Shown piece by piece: positions 9,910 to 21,990 of a stretch of DNA of 64,000 nt. Positions within the stretch are counted from its first letter, which is position 1. Every line of letters begins with the position of its first letter. The translations under genes were made by a program, and so were the position numbers. Below the pieces are notes generated by a model. It saw only the letters and a program-made list of their open reading frames with translations. It was not told the origin of the DNA and searched no databases. The stretch lies in NCBI GenBank assembly GCA_037576215.1, contig JBANDB010000005.1, positions 1,302,001 through 1,366,000 of the forward strand, written 5' to 3'. Source of the stretch: Armillaria gallica (lineage: Eukaryota; Basidiomycota; Agaricomycetes; Agaricales; Physalacriaceae).

Positions 9910-12515
9910 TCCCTTCTTCATGTAGTCTTTTCTGTCGATGTCCATTGGTTGTCCCTATCCCCCATATGTCTTGGTCACCCACCATCCGGTCCCTGGCTCG
10001 CGTGTCAGCTCTCTGTTTGCCCATTGAGGAACTTGTCGTGCCACCTGTAGTGTTCTTGTTACTACTGGTGGCAGTAATTTGCTTCTGGTTCCCCTGGAGC
10101 TTCTGGCCATTGCACTGGTCAGTCCCATGGGTTTGATCATAAATGAGCTTGTGCTGTTGCTCCTCATACATGAGGAGGATGTGCTCCTTCTAGGTGGGGT
10201 AGTCATGTGGGACTCCGACACTGATGTTCACAATGAAGGAGGTATAGCTTGCAGGGATCCCCATTCTCACTGTGTGCACCAGCGTGCCCCTTTAGGTCTC
10301 ATTGTCTCATTGTCTGGCCAGTTTGGCTTCCCATTCCAGCTCCTGGAAGTAGACCGTGGCTGGTCATCCTCCCATCCTCAACTCCATCATCTGCTTCTCA
10401 TAGACTTCCTCAATGGCTAGGTCTCAGAACTGATCATTGACTTCTCAAACGAAGTCGTCCCAGTGCAGGTATTGGTATTGTGGGGGTACCGGATCTTGTG
10501 GGTCATTGGTCCAGAGTTCTTGCCTGCGATGTGTCCACCAGTCTCTGGTGGCTCCTGTGAAGTGCAAGGCAGTGAAGGGAACCATTAGGGAGGCCAGGCC
10601 TCAGAAATGGTGTTAGAACACCTCAAAATAAGTGAGGCAGTCCCTGATGAACCAGTCTATGTCATCATGTTCTCCTGTGAAGCTTTCGGGCATCCTCATC
10701 AGGATCAGCTTGATTCCTGAGTAGGGAGGGGCGTCATCCTCATCCCATGATCCAACCGGCCCTTGACCAGGCAGGTGATAGTTGGAAGGGCGCGGTACTG
10801 AGTATTGGTCCAGGTCGGGGTGATACTGAGGCTGCCCTGATCACCCGCAGTTCCTTCCCCTGTTGCGAAGGTCGGCGAGGTCACTTGTCAACCGTTGGTT
10901 CTTGTCCCTTAGCAGCACCATCTGCTCCATGAGCTGCTGCATTCTCTCTTCAACCATGGGCCCTGAGGGGGCCATTGGTGCTTCTCATCTACTGTTATCT
11001 TTGTCCATGCCCCCCATTCCTGCCCCTGCCAGTAGTCGACTCAAGTTGGGACCCAGGTAATACCCTGGTCATTGCAGGTTTGGAGGGGCATCCAGCATTG
11101 GATGTGGGTAACTGTAGTACTCCTCTGCATTTTGGGAAGCCGTGAACCCTTTCCTGAATGTTTCCTCATCATAGGAAAAGTCCTCAAAGGGGTTTGGCCC
11201 TTCGTCCCAGTTGTCGAAGTCTGTTGTCCTCGAGGATGGTGAGAGCATTGAGGTTGGCTTCCATTCAGGTCTGCTCTGATGTGGTTCTGAAGCATAGCCC
11301 CTGGCAGATGCAGTTGCCAGCAGACAGTCCAAAGACAGTTTGGTGCTGGTTCTCATGTATCTGGGCTGCCATTCCAGAGGTCCAACTGTTGTAATGGGAC
11401 CCTTCGCTGTGTTGTTGGCCCAGAGGTTCATCTTCTCATTCTGTCACGAGGTAGTAGTCCATGTGGACTCAGGGGTATTGGTCATGGGGCCATCCAGCCT
11501 GGGTGTCAAAGTCCCTCTGCCTGAGTTCTCAGGCAGCAGTTCAGTGGGGATGAAAGAGCTCTTGGTTGATGTCAGCAAGTTCCAGCCACTCATAGTCTGG
11601 ACCCCAGGGATTAAAGGGGTCACTGTCAGTCCTGAAGGGGACAGGATTGGAGAAGGGGTCAGGGTCACTGTCGAAGTGTTATCCTCTTCTTCTTGGGGTG
11701 ATAAGCTCTGACTCATCGGAGCTGGTGTTGGAATCCTCAGCGGAGAAAGGATTTGGGGGTAGTTCGTTGGTAGGGAAGGGAATGCTGTTCCTGTCGTTGG
11801 GGGTAAAGGGAAGCATGTCCCTTGGCCAGGGATGCCTCAGCCATGACCGGGGAAGTTCCTTGGCCATTGGTACCCAGTAGAGGGGAACTGCATCTGGTTC
11901 CCTGGGGGCATCAGGTAATTCGAAGGTGGCAAGGTGTACATGCCCCACTGGCTGGTCCCACTCCTGGAGTGCGGCGGGGATATTCTCCTTGAGCCAGGTG
12001 GTGATTGCTGCCTGGTCGGCATCATTGATGTAGAAGATCCCCCCCTCCAACTCTGGGAATGCAGGTCCTCAGTTCAGAGGCCATAGCGGCCAGATCAGAA
12101 TGGGTTGTTGGATCTCGGTGGGCTTGGGGGATCACCGTATCCCACTGGGACCCAGAGTTGTGTTTCTTGGGATGTCCTCCTGACACGAGAAGTACTCATC
12201 TGAGGAGGAGGCCTGAATGGTCATGGTGCACCAGTGGGCACAGGCATTCATCGTTGTCGTGTTGGTTGCCATACTTGGCCATACCATGGTTCATTTGGGT
12301 TGGGGGGTGTAGGGGTCAACATAGTGTTGAGGGAATGGAGCAGTTCTGAAATCAGTTCTCGGGGCCCTTTGTAGGAACCTGATTTGGAGGAGGAAGTTTC
12401 TTACTTCCCTGGCATAGAGAAGTGTGATGAGCCCTGTGAAAAAGAAAATGAGAGTAGCTATCCTGATGGCTACTCCGATGCTGATTGTCTGTATGAGGGT
12501 CAAGTTGGGGGTCAT
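9910..12515 (-). pseudogene. Gypsy gag, capsid region and N-terminal extension
   Basis: Capsid-like minus-strand segments include HDDIDWFIRDCLTYFEVF and FTGATRDWWTHRRQELW (about 10510-10680), the pattern of retrotransposon gag. The upstream part (10760-12515) is acidic and Pro-rich in fragments, for example DADQAAITTWLKENIPAALQ at about 12000. The most 5' open segment (12291-12515) begins with a hydrophobic stretch ISIGVAIRIATLIFFFTGLI that looks membrane-spanning. Stops and frame changes separate the fragments. A hydrophobic start is unusual for gag and could be a small separate ORF. Confidence 0.7.
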
Positions 12516-12900
12516 CTACAGTGTCAGGGAAAGAGTCGGTGATTCTCTCGATAGACTACAAGGAAGAGTTCTATCAAAAGGGCGGCGAGGTTATCGAAGA
12601 GGATGGTGTCTTCTTTGGTTGGGGTTGGGGGAGGTGTCAGGTTCATACATGAACTTCATTGCAAGTGTAAGGGATGGTTCAGGTCATATTTTGTGCGACA
12701 GTACATAGTGTCATGGGGCTGGTGATCTGTTTTGTCATTCGAGCTGGGCGTTGGCTTTCCAGTTGTAGGTGTAGAGTAGGAAGAAGAGAATGAAGAGAAG
12801 GATGACTATGATGGCACTGACTACAGTGCTGAGAATGATCATGATTTTGTTCTTTCAGGGGAGGAACTCCTGGACAGCTAGCATATGAGAAGTGGTATGG

Positions 12901-12916
12901 AAAGCTTCGAGCTAAT
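12901..12916 (-). promoter_or_regulatory. Putative primer-binding region next to 5' LTR
   Basis: Immediately downstream of the LTR on the element strand lies ATTAGCTCGAAGCTTT. It does not start with the TGG expected for pairing with a tRNA CCA end. Instead it is complementary, apart from one base over 13, to AGCTTCAAGCTAA in the LTR at 13072-13084, near the presumed transcript start. That would fit self-priming. Confidence 0.45.
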
Positions 12917-13203
12917 TGTTAGGCCTGGACTCAGAAATAACAAACAAGGTGACCAAAGGCTGTCTCATGTTCAGACAATCACCTAAGGTACCATGGAGTT
13001 TGCTACAGCAAGGCGGTGAAACACTTAGTCTCTCAGTGAGCGATAAGAGTGAAGTCCGGTATGTATAAACTTAGCTTGAAGCTAGGGTACAAGGCTGAGA
13101 GCTACATTACTTATATACTATTCATCTGTTTCTATATATAAACCATTCTATGTGCAAGTCATACGATACCTGTCAAGAAGTCTGTCCATAACCATGTGTC
13201 ACA
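12917..13203 (-). repeat. 5' LTR of the gypsy element
   Basis: On the minus strand the segment begins TGTGACACATGG and ends GGCCTAACA, with TG...CA ends typical of LTRs, 287 bp long. A TATA box (TATATAAG) lies at 13110-13117 in the right place. gag begins about 400 bp downstream and Helitron sequence begins directly upstream. The partner LTR is outside the window, so the ends rest on this copy alone. Confidence 0.7.
13110..13117 (-). promoter_or_regulatory. TATA box in gypsy LTR
   Basis: TATATAAG on the minus strand, about 33 bases ahead of a palindromic TAGCTTCAAGCTA that falls where transcription should start. Confidence 0.55.
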
Positions 13204-16200
13204 GCAGGAATGCTGAAGTCCTTCGGTTTAGCACTGGTAACTGTGTGTATGCTGAGGTGCTGAGATGAGATAAGATAAATGGAAAAATCATAACAGTCCC
13301 TCTATGGATACTGCATGTTGTATCATCATGTGAGGGAATTGGAATTTTGAAGATGCTATGGCTGGTATGCCCTCCAACTAAGAGAATTGCTAATATACCA
13401 GAGGAGGCACAGGTCAATGCAATCTTTCCTTCAGCACAAACAGCAGCAGCAATAGTATTGCATACAAAAGTCTTTCCACCACCTCCAGCACTATGCAGAA
13501 ATACTGATTTCCCTCATTCATTCATAGCAGAGTCAAACACAGTATTATAGGCAGTCTTTTGCTCTTCATTGAATGTTTGAAGATTGTTTGCAACTAATTG
13601 CTGCAGAGATGGGATATCATAGGCCAGCTGTGCAGCCAGAAGAGGATTATCTTCATAAGCAGCCCAGTCTATAGTAGAGGCTGGCATCTGGGTCCACTCG
13701 GAAAGACAATGACCATGAGATTGAAGAAGCTTATCGATAATATGGAGACCAAAATCATAAAGCTGAGCATCTGTTGGATTTGGAACATCACATTGGCAAA
13801 GCTTATGTGCTAAATTATCACAAATGTTCTCCTTGAACTCCTCCCACAGCTCATCTGGCTTTGCTGGCTGGCAGAAGAGAAGGAGGGTCACAAATAGTGA
13901 TCACAACTGTGCTCCTGACTGCATAATAGCTGCCTCCTGTAAGCATTGTCTCCATTCATTATCATTTTCCAGCAATCTCATAGCAATGCATGTCTCTTTG
14001 AAAGTAGCACACTCCACATTGTTAACAGTGCATAAGTGTTGGAAGGATTGAGCACCAGCAACAGCAGTCAAAAGAAGCCATAGATAAAACCGCTCGCCAG
14101 ATGAGGGAGCAGCCTGATACATTCAGCTGATGGTAACACCAATAGTTGTGTATCTTTAATGTGGACTCCAGTGTTTCTTGCTCCTGTTCCAGGTATAGTG
14201 GGTAGGAATGTCTTGATACAGATACCAAAGGACCCCTGATTATGCTCACAGAGGTTAGGGCAGTAAATGTCTGGATTCTTCGGAGTTTAAAAATTCTTCT
14301 CACAGATTCTGACCTTTGTTCTAAACGATTTGAGGTAATTGAAGCAAAAAAGCCAAAAAAAGTTCCCAACTTTTTGGTCAAAATTTGTCCGGACTTTCGC
14401 TCTGGCCACTGAGCGCATAATCAGGGGTCCTGATACTGATGTGCAGTGGGATCTCTTTTGTTAAGATCAAACCATTGTAACAGAGTTGTTGTCTTTGCCT
14501 CTGCAGCTGCTAACACCTCTTCTGGACTGTCATTCTCATCATATGTGATAAGCTGTTCATCAGGGAGATGGACCTGAAAATGGACAACATTTGGCTCCTC
14601 TTGATGTAGTCGAAATGAAAAGATTCTCCAGCATGATTCAATAGCAGAGATGTAGCATGCATTCAGAAACTCCTTAATCTCATTGTGATTCTGAACCTCT
14701 AATGTAGTCCTGTTATGGCCCTTGTAGATGTATTTATGGATATATTTGATGGCCTTGACAGAAACACAAACCTCTACATTAATGTGACAGTTATATTTTA
14801 CACTGAGATAAGGATTGTATGGGACAATATCATGGTTGGTATAGACAGTATGGGTTTCACCACACATTTTGACATACTCACAACCATTGTTAGGATGTGC
14901 CAAATTGGGATATCTATCATTGGTGAATTCAGTATACTCATTGAATTCTTTTTGGAAAGTTCTTTGTACAGCAACCATCAGGCCCCTTGCAGTGATCATC
15001 ACATGGACCATGGACCATGCATCTGATGACAATCTCATAAAGAATTGGCTGAGTAACAGGATCAGGAATCTGAGCACATGAGACTGAATCAGCATCAGCA
15101 GGTGAGCGAATCTTGTCTTCAGGAGCCAGAAAAATCAAAAGATGCATATGAGGGAGTCCATGCTTCTGAAATTCAATAGTATGCACCATAGCCCTAACTT
15201 TGCCAAATATTCCACCCTTCTTGATTTCATTTAGTAAGGCCTCCTTCTTCAACTGGAAAACCCTGGCCACAATATCTGGTCAATCCTCCATCTTCTGATC
15301 TGGTCCATTTGTATGCTTCAGAGCCTCAACAATTTCTGGCCACTGTAGGTTTGCTGTCATTGTAAGAAAGATATCTGGTTTCTGCAAAGCTCTACAAATT
15401 GCCATAGAGTCCTGATACAGCTGATACATTGCACAGGGACTGCCAGTATGTGATGAAGGTAGGACAATATGCTGGCCAGAGTCTTGCAATCCATCAGCAT
15501 TAGTAGCTGCATCCACCACTCCCTTATACAGATCTGCACAGATAGTTTTCTGATTGTTTCAAACCCAGTTGAGATTACTTTGTTCAATTGAGGCCCATGC
15601 ATCCACAATATATTGTTGGTACAGCTGTCCTCCTCTATACAATGGTGCATTTGGTTCAAATATTGGATGATCCTGTAGGTAGTAGGCACAATACATATGC
15701 TGAGTAATCTTTTTCTGTTCTCTACATTCACTTGTTTCAGTCTCTTCCAGGAGCATATGTATATTCCAACCCAATTCTCCATATGGAAAAAGGAGAACAT
15801 AATGAAGAGGTTGATAACTTGGATGAAGTTGGCTACTGCGTTTGAGAGAATGATCATGCATATGTAAAACAATATCTCAATCATTCTTAACAGGCTCAGA
15901 TCCATCTCCAGGAATAATAGCAGCCAACTCATCTACTGTTGAAAGATTATATCGTTGCCCATCAGTTCCATCACCCACATGCAATTGTACTTCAATCTTT
16001 GGATACTCTTCACAGGGCTTTTCTTTCATAATGAGATATACATGTTGATATAAAGTAACATATGGATTCACATCCTGCATTAAATCTTGTAATTGGGACA
16101 TGATTTCAGGATTTAAGTTAGGATTGAAGCAATTACGCATATGCAATGCCTCCACTGGATCATGTATATACAGTTGTGCATAAGACAATTTCCCCCCTTC

Positions 16201-17003
16201 CTCAGGCAGCAGAGATCTCATCCAGTGATGAAGCTTGCCAAACACACAAAAGCAGTATGGTCTTGAAGAGTTGGTAATTGCCTCATCAACTTTTACAGCC
16301 ATGGATGTAAATGCCAATGCTGCATTATACTGCCTGATATCCTGTAAGAAGGCTTTTGACATTGGATTGTCACCACAAAGAAGATTTCAAAGAATGGCAG
16401 GAGCAGGAAGAAGAGGAGGTAATTTGACCTGCCCTTGGAGACAGCACATCCCAAAATGCAGTGTAGCTTTTGACTTATTTTTAATTCACTCATCATGCCA
16501 ATGTAATGCCCCACAACATTCACACATCCATTTTCTACTCTCAATATCATGCTGGGAGTACACCTCAGCATATGGACATCTTGCCAGAGGAAGTGGTACA
16601 GAAACAGCATGTGGTGGTTGATGCAGATGTGGTAATGATAATGGTGGCTGTGGAGGTGGTGAAGGTAATCGTGATCCTTCAGGAGCACCACCATGTAATT
16701 GTCTATGATGTCTACTTCTTGGAAAGACAGAAAGAGTTGGTACTACAGGCATGGGATGTTCATGTGGACAATCTAACTGAGATGAAATATGTGTCTCAGG
16801 TGGTCCATTGATATTTAAGCATGGAAGTTCAATATTAGGATTAGGACCTGGACATGGTGATCGACCACGACGGTTAGAGGGGGAGATTATCTGAAGATGC
16901 TGAAGATGATCCTGCTCCCATTCTTCATGACAATTCTGCTCTGGTGCAACTGGAGCTGGAAAATCAAAATGATTATTCTCTCTGATAGGAGTGGAGGGAG
17001 ACC
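13204..17003 (-). pseudogene. Helitron RepHel protein (HUH Rep plus Pif1-type helicase), broken
   Basis: The product would nick and unwind DNA for rolling-circle transposition. From 17003 downward: a disordered Pro-rich N-terminus; a Cys-rich block (KWMCECCGALHWHDE) ended by TGA near 16486; the Helitron N-terminal domain (DIRQYNAALAFTSMAVKVD, about 16300); the HUH motif GLPHMHLLIFL with the H-M-H codons at 15142-15150; and the two-Tyr motif KYIHKYIYKG with Tyr codons at 14742-14744 and 14730-14732. After an inserted element come SSGERFYLWLLLTAVAG, the LWEEFKENICDNLAHKL block and Walker A GGGGKT at 13469-13486, then ASSGILAILLVGGHTSHS and FKIPI. Stops at several points (for example 15279 and 16486) break it. 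The helicase C-terminus is missing. Confidence 0.9.
14217..14417. mobile_element. Small TIR element inside the Helitron ORF
   Basis: AGGACCCCTGATTATGC at about 14217 recurs inverted as GCATAATCAGGGGTCCT ending about 14417. The segment separates two Helitron coding blocks (the block ending HQYQD and the block starting QDIPTHYTWN), so it is an insertion of about 200 bp. The target duplication is not clear; TGTATCA and AGTATCA words lie near both sides. Confidence 0.6.
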
Positions 17004-17420
17004 TATTAAAAGAAAGCTGTGAGCATTAATCTTGGAGAAATAAGAGTGGTACATACATCACAGGGGATGGAAAGGCAAAAATTGTAGCAATGCTGTGTGA
17101 GAAAGAGCCAAAGAGCCAAAGACACCTGTAGAGAAAATCAGCAACAAAGAGCTTTAATCAAAGATTGATAGACAGTGCTGTGAGAGATCCCAGAAGTCCT
17201 TATTATATATCACAGGGCTGTAATGTTTGCCTGGGATGATACACTGTGAGGGGGGGTGGAACAGAGCAGAGGGTAAGAAGGAAAGGGCACAGACTTGAAG
17301 CCACACCATTGCAGCATGGTGAAGTTCAAACTCAGCTGGAATTGGCCAGGGTATGGCAATGGCTGGAAAATTCAAAGTCAGCTTATTATATCAGCTTTGA
17401 TGCTACCTCTCTTAATACAA

Positions 17421-17529
17421 GCCTATGCCCCGTGTCTTCGTCATGATTGCCAGACCCTCATACCTCGGGTCTCGGCAACCTGACTGCGACACAGGGCTTC
17501 GGCTTGTTGGGGCCCACCCCAAACCTGGC
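17421..17529. repeat. GC-rich hairpin cassette, unit 1
   Basis: It starts GCCTATGCCCCGTGTCTTCG and ends in CCCCAAACCTGGC. Internal inverted repeats are visible: CCCGTGTC paired with GACACRGG, GACCC paired with GGGTC, and TTGGGGCCCACCCCAA. Confidence 0.8.
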
Positions 17530-18444
17530 TTTTTACTAAGATATGTTGTTGAATCTCTGTTATTTGTTTAGAGCCACTGCAATGGAGCAAAATGCTTTTT
17601 ATGAGTGCCATAAAGCTTTGCTCTGTTACTTCTGTAGGCCATGTAATGTATGGGTAGGGACTCCCATGATTTGGGTGATTATTGTTAATAGCTGTCATTG
17701 CTGGCAGAAGAGAGGAAGAGAGATATATTCTGGCTCTTATGTCCCTGACTTGGATATCTGACATGGTGGGTTGCTATGGTCATCATTTGAACTCTGATAA
17801 TTTCTATAAGACTTACATCCATTAACATTCAATGCTCATTGTCAACTTGTTGCTCAATCATTACTCATTGATTAATACTTGCATTGTTGCTATGGCATGG
17901 ATAAGAACTGTAGTATTTGACTGTATCTTCACATAACATGTAATAGGATCCATTATGTGAAGATTGGCAAACTTCATAACATATAACAGGCCCTTTTGGT
18001 ACCTTAAATTACTCAATGTAGCAATAACTTTTCAGTCTGGCTTGCACTGGACTGCATATTAAGGTAGGTGTCATCATAATGAAGATATAACTGGGTGAAG
18101 ATGTGCATGACATGTAACACCCTGTGAAGATATAGTTGAAATACTACAGTAGTCTCAGTTGAAGCTCAGTTAGGAGCCAGTCACACAAATGATGTGCTGT
18201 GGAAAGAGTAGAGGCTTGGTAAAGGCAGCACAATTGAAACTTACCTGGCCTGCACTGTGGTATGGCAATGGCCATTTATGACATGGTAACTGGGTAAGCA
18301 TGTTATAGCTGAATTGTTAAAGTCAAAGCCCTCTGGAGCATCTCACATGCTGTCATCCCATCTTCTTGCTTGTTATTGCAATGATCCCCTTCTTGGATAT
18401 TATGACTATTAGTTTATTTCTATGTTTTAGTCATTACTTATGTT

Positions 18445-18778
18445 TAGGGATGTGCATTGTACTGTTACAGATACAACTGTAGACTGTATAAAAATTATTG
18501 GCTATGGTACAGTACAGTTGATGTCATGTCCATACCATGTCCATACCATTGTCTGTATACAGATATCTGGTGCCAAAGGGTGAGTATTATATGCTTTTTT
18601 TAGATCATAGGTACTAACCTTTATGGCATAAGATAGCCTTCTGTCCCTCCCTCAATGACAGTATTGAAACTATATGAATATGGCTATATTTTAGGACATT
18701 AAAGTTGGCCACAGTAGAGACCCATATCTGTATACACTGTATATAGCCACCATACTATGGGTATGGTGCACATCTCTA
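18445..18778. mobile_element. MITE-1a (hAT type) in array unit 1
   Basis: 334 bp with TAGGGATGTGCA at the left and TGCACATCTCTA at the right. Flanks CTTATGTT (18437-18444) and CTTATATT (18779-18786) differ at one base. Array copies at about 22100 and 26130 lack it. No coding capacity. Confidence 0.85.
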
Positions 18779-19384
18779 CTTATATTCCCTTGCTTCCTCA
18801 GACTTTAAAGTCGTATGTATATCTCATGATTTGTACTTGTTACCTCAGCTTGTTGCTCTACATGGACAGAGAAAGGCTGAGGATAGTATGTATTCTTATG
18901 TGAATGGTCTCCTTGCCATTTCTACCTGCTGGGGGAAGGCTTGAGCCTTGCCAAAGCCTCATATAAGCAAATTATGGCATAATCAGTATATGTATATGCA
19001 TTACCTGTCCCTGAATGGTCTCCTGGCCCCTAATCCTACCTGCTAATTTTTCATTTGATGTTTATTGTTCACTTGTTGCTTGCTTAATGCTCATTGTTTG
19101 ATACTCACTTTGGAGCATACAGCACCCTGTCAGCATGCATAGGTAGTCAATAGTCTCAGTTCATGAAATACTGGATGCAGGACATGCCCCAATGATTTGC
19201 CATGTGGGGATGGAACACTGATAAAGGTATGTAGAGGCAGCAGCACTGTATAGAGGCAAAAGACAGCAGCAATAGCAGTGCAATATAATTGAAACTCAGC
19301 CGGAACAAGCCGTGGTCTGGCAATGGCCAGATATTTCAAACTCAGCTTATTTGTCATCATCCACCTCTCTTATTATATAGACAA

Positions 19385-19493
19385 GCCTATGCCCCATGTT
19401 TTCATCATGATTGCTGGACCCTCATACCTCGGGTCCTAGCAACCTGACTGCGACACAGGACTTCAGCTTGTTGGGGCCCACCCCAAACCTGGC
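19385..19493. repeat. GC-rich hairpin cassette, unit 2
   Basis: Same 109-bp cassette with a few substitutions (CCCATGTTTTCATC near the start). Confidence 0.8.
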
Positions 19494-20157
19494 TTTTTAC
19501 TAAAATATGTTGTTAAATCTTGTTATTTCTTTGGAGCCATTGCAATGCAGCACAATGGTTTTTATAAGTGCCATAAAGCTTTGTGCTGTTACTTTTGTAA
19601 TAAGCCATGTAATAGACAGGTAGAGACTCCCATGATTTGTGTGATCAGTGTTAATAGCTGTCATTACTGGCAGGAGAGAGGGAGAGAGATATATTTCAGT
19701 TCTTATGTCCCTGACTCAGATATCTGACATGGTGGGTATAGTTGTCATTTGAACTCTGATAATTTCTATAAGACTTACATCCATTGACATTCAATGCTCA
19801 TTGTCAACTTGTTGCTCAATCATTGCTCATTGCATGATACTAACATTGTTGCTATAGCATGTATAAATAGTCTCAGTTGAAGCTCAGTTAGGAGCCCATC
19901 ACACCAATGATGGGCTATGGGGAGAGTAGAGGCTTGGTAGAGGTAGCAAATTGAAACTTACCTGGCCTACACCATGGTATGGCAATGGTCATTTATGACA
20001 TAGTAACTGGATAAGCATGTAATAGCTGAGTTGTTAAAGTCAAAGCCCTCTGGAGCACCTCACATGCTGTCATCCCATCTTCTTGCTTGTCATTTCAATA
20101 ATCCCCTTCTTGGACATTATGACTATTAGTCCATTTCCATGTTTTAGCCATTATGTT

Positions 20158-20491
20158 TAGGGATGTGCATTATACCATTACAGATACAACTGTAGCATTA
20201 CAAAAAGTTATTAGCCATGGTATGGTATGGTTGATGTCATATCCATACCATGTCCATATAGTCATCTATATATGGATATCTGGTGCCAAAGAGTGAGTAT
20301 TATGTGCTTCTTTTAGGCCATAGGTACTAACCTTTATGGCATGAGATAGTCATCTGCCTCTTCCTCAATGACCATATTCAAACTATATGAATACAGCTGT
20401 ATTTTAGGTCATTAAAGTCAGCCTCAGTACAGACCCATATCCATATACATCATACATAACCACCATACTATGGGTATGGTGCACATCCCTA
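20158..20491. mobile_element. MITE-1b (hAT type) in array unit 2
   Basis: Also 334 bp, in the same position of the unit as MITE-1a, with ends TAGGGATGTGCA and TGCACATCCCTA. Flanks are ATTATGTT and CTTATGTT. The shared position means the MITE was present before this pair of units was duplicated. Confidence 0.85.
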
Positions 20492-21082
20492 CTTATGTTC
20501 CTTGCTTCCTCAGACTTTAAAGTAGTATGTATACCTTGTATTTATACTTGTCACCTCAACTTGTTGCTCTATATGGACAGAGAAAGGCTGAGCTGTGAGG
20601 TGAGCTGTTCTGTATTTCTTGTATTCTTGCATAAATAGTCTCCTTACCATTTCTAACTGCTGGGGAAAGGCTTGAGCCTTGTCAAAGCATCATAATAAAC
20701 AACTTATAGCATAGTCAGTACATGTATATATTTTACCTCTCCTTGGATGGTCTCTTGGCTTCTAATCCTACTTGTTGATTGTCATTTGATGTTCGATGCT
20801 GCACAATGCTTGTTAAACTTGCTCAATATTCACTTTGTAGCCTATAGTATGTGCAGTTAGTGAACAGTCTATGTTTAGTGACTAATAGGTGCCAGCCATC
20901 CAAATTATGTGTCATAGGAGGATTGCAGAGGCAGCAACACAGTAAAATTGAAGCTCATCACTGTAGAGAGGCGGCATGCAATGTAATTCAAACTCAGCTG
21001 GCATTGGCCATGGTCTCGCAATGGCCAGAAATTTCAAACTCAGCTTATTATGTCAGCTTTGATGCTATCTCTCTTAATACAA

Positions 21083-21191
21083 GCCTATGCCCCGTGTCTT
21101 CGTCATGATTGCCGGACCCTCATACCTCGGGTCCCGGCAACCTGACTGCGACACGAGACTTCAGCTTGTTGGGGCCTGCCCCAAACCCGGC
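21083..21191. repeat. GC-rich hairpin cassette, unit 3
   Basis: Same cassette. The inner hairpin is strongest here: GCCGGACCC, loop TCATACCTC, then GGGTCCCGGC. Confidence 0.8.
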
Positions 21192-21648
21192 TTATTACTA
21201 TGATATGTTGTTAAATCTCTGTTATTTCTTTGGAGCCATTGCAATGGAGCATAATGGTTTTTATAAGTGCCATAAAGCTTTGTGCTGTTACTTCTGTAGT
21301 AAGCCATGTAATGAACAGGTAGGGACTCCCATGATTTGGGTGCTCATTGTTAATAGCTGTCACTACACAGGATTGACACAGAAGGGCAGGAGAGATATAT
21401 AGTCTGGTTCTTATGTCCCTTACTTGGATATCTGACATGGTGGGCTACCATAGTCACCATTTGAGCTCTGATGATTTCTATAAGACTTACATCCATTCAC
21501 ATTCAATGCTCATTGCTTGATACTTGCTTTGTTGCTATAGTGTGCATAAATAATCTAAGTTGAAGCTCAGTTAGTATCACAATGGCTGTTTATGACATGG
21601 TAACTGGGTAAGCCTATAATAGCTGAATTGTTGAAGTCCAATCCCTCT

Positions 21649-21990
21649 TAGGGATGCCCACCATACTGTATATGGTTATGACAAAAGGTCTTGATGATAT
21701 GGTATGGGTTTGGCCTATATACCATACTGTACTGATCCTGTATACTATATACGGGTGGCATTTAACAGCATAGTGACCTATCTTGGGTGAGATTTGTCAT
21801 CAAAATGTTATATTTCATTAATTGCTCACTACATGTGCAAAAGAATAGGCATACAACCCAATTCAACCTACCCAATGCCCATAAAAATACAGCTGTAAAA
21901 ATCCAATTCCAGAGCACCAACAGTACAGGTACAGGTCCATATATACAGTACCCATATTCACTGTATGTATGAGTATGGTGGGCACCCCTA
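21649..21990. mobile_element. MITE-2 (hAT type) in array unit 3
   Basis: 342 bp, ends TAGGGATGCCCACCATAC and GTATGGTGGGCACCCCTA, flanked by a perfect 8-bp duplication ATCCCTCT (21641-21648 and 21991-21998). The other array units show the empty site. Confidence 0.88.

Larger units (their letters stand above)
1..13203 (-). mobile_element. Ty3/gypsy LTR retrotransposon, degraded, truncated by window edge
   Basis: Reading the minus strand from 13203 down to 1 gives the order LTR, primer-binding region, gag with CCHC knuckle, protease, reverse transcriptase, RNase H and integrase, which is the Ty3/gypsy order. The 3' LTR and the end of integrase lie outside the window. The element is split by hAT-1 at 367-6182; joining 358 to 6191 restores the integrase reading direction. 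Stops and frameshifts occur in every domain, so it is not autonomous. It sits in a Helitron helicase at 13204. Family assignment is secure from domain order; the exact clade is not. Confidence 0.9.
13204..17010 (-). mobile_element. Helitron, 3' part cut off by gypsy insertion
   Basis: A minus-strand coding region with Rep and Pif1-type helicase domains marks an autonomous-type Helitron. The helicase stops shortly after the Walker A motif, where the gypsy LTR begins, so the rest probably lies beyond the left edge of the window. The 5' terminus lies near 17010-17150, but no TC start or 3' CTAG hairpin can be fixed. It adjoins the tandem array at about 17200. Confidence 0.85.

Noticed and set aside
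17543..17761. Conserved ORF repeated in the array units (MLLNLCYLF..., and the reverse frame MSDIQVRDI...)
   Set aside because: Both strands are open at the same place, and unit-to-unit changes include frame breaks (19545 and 24680 copies), so it looks like DNA conservation rather than coding.
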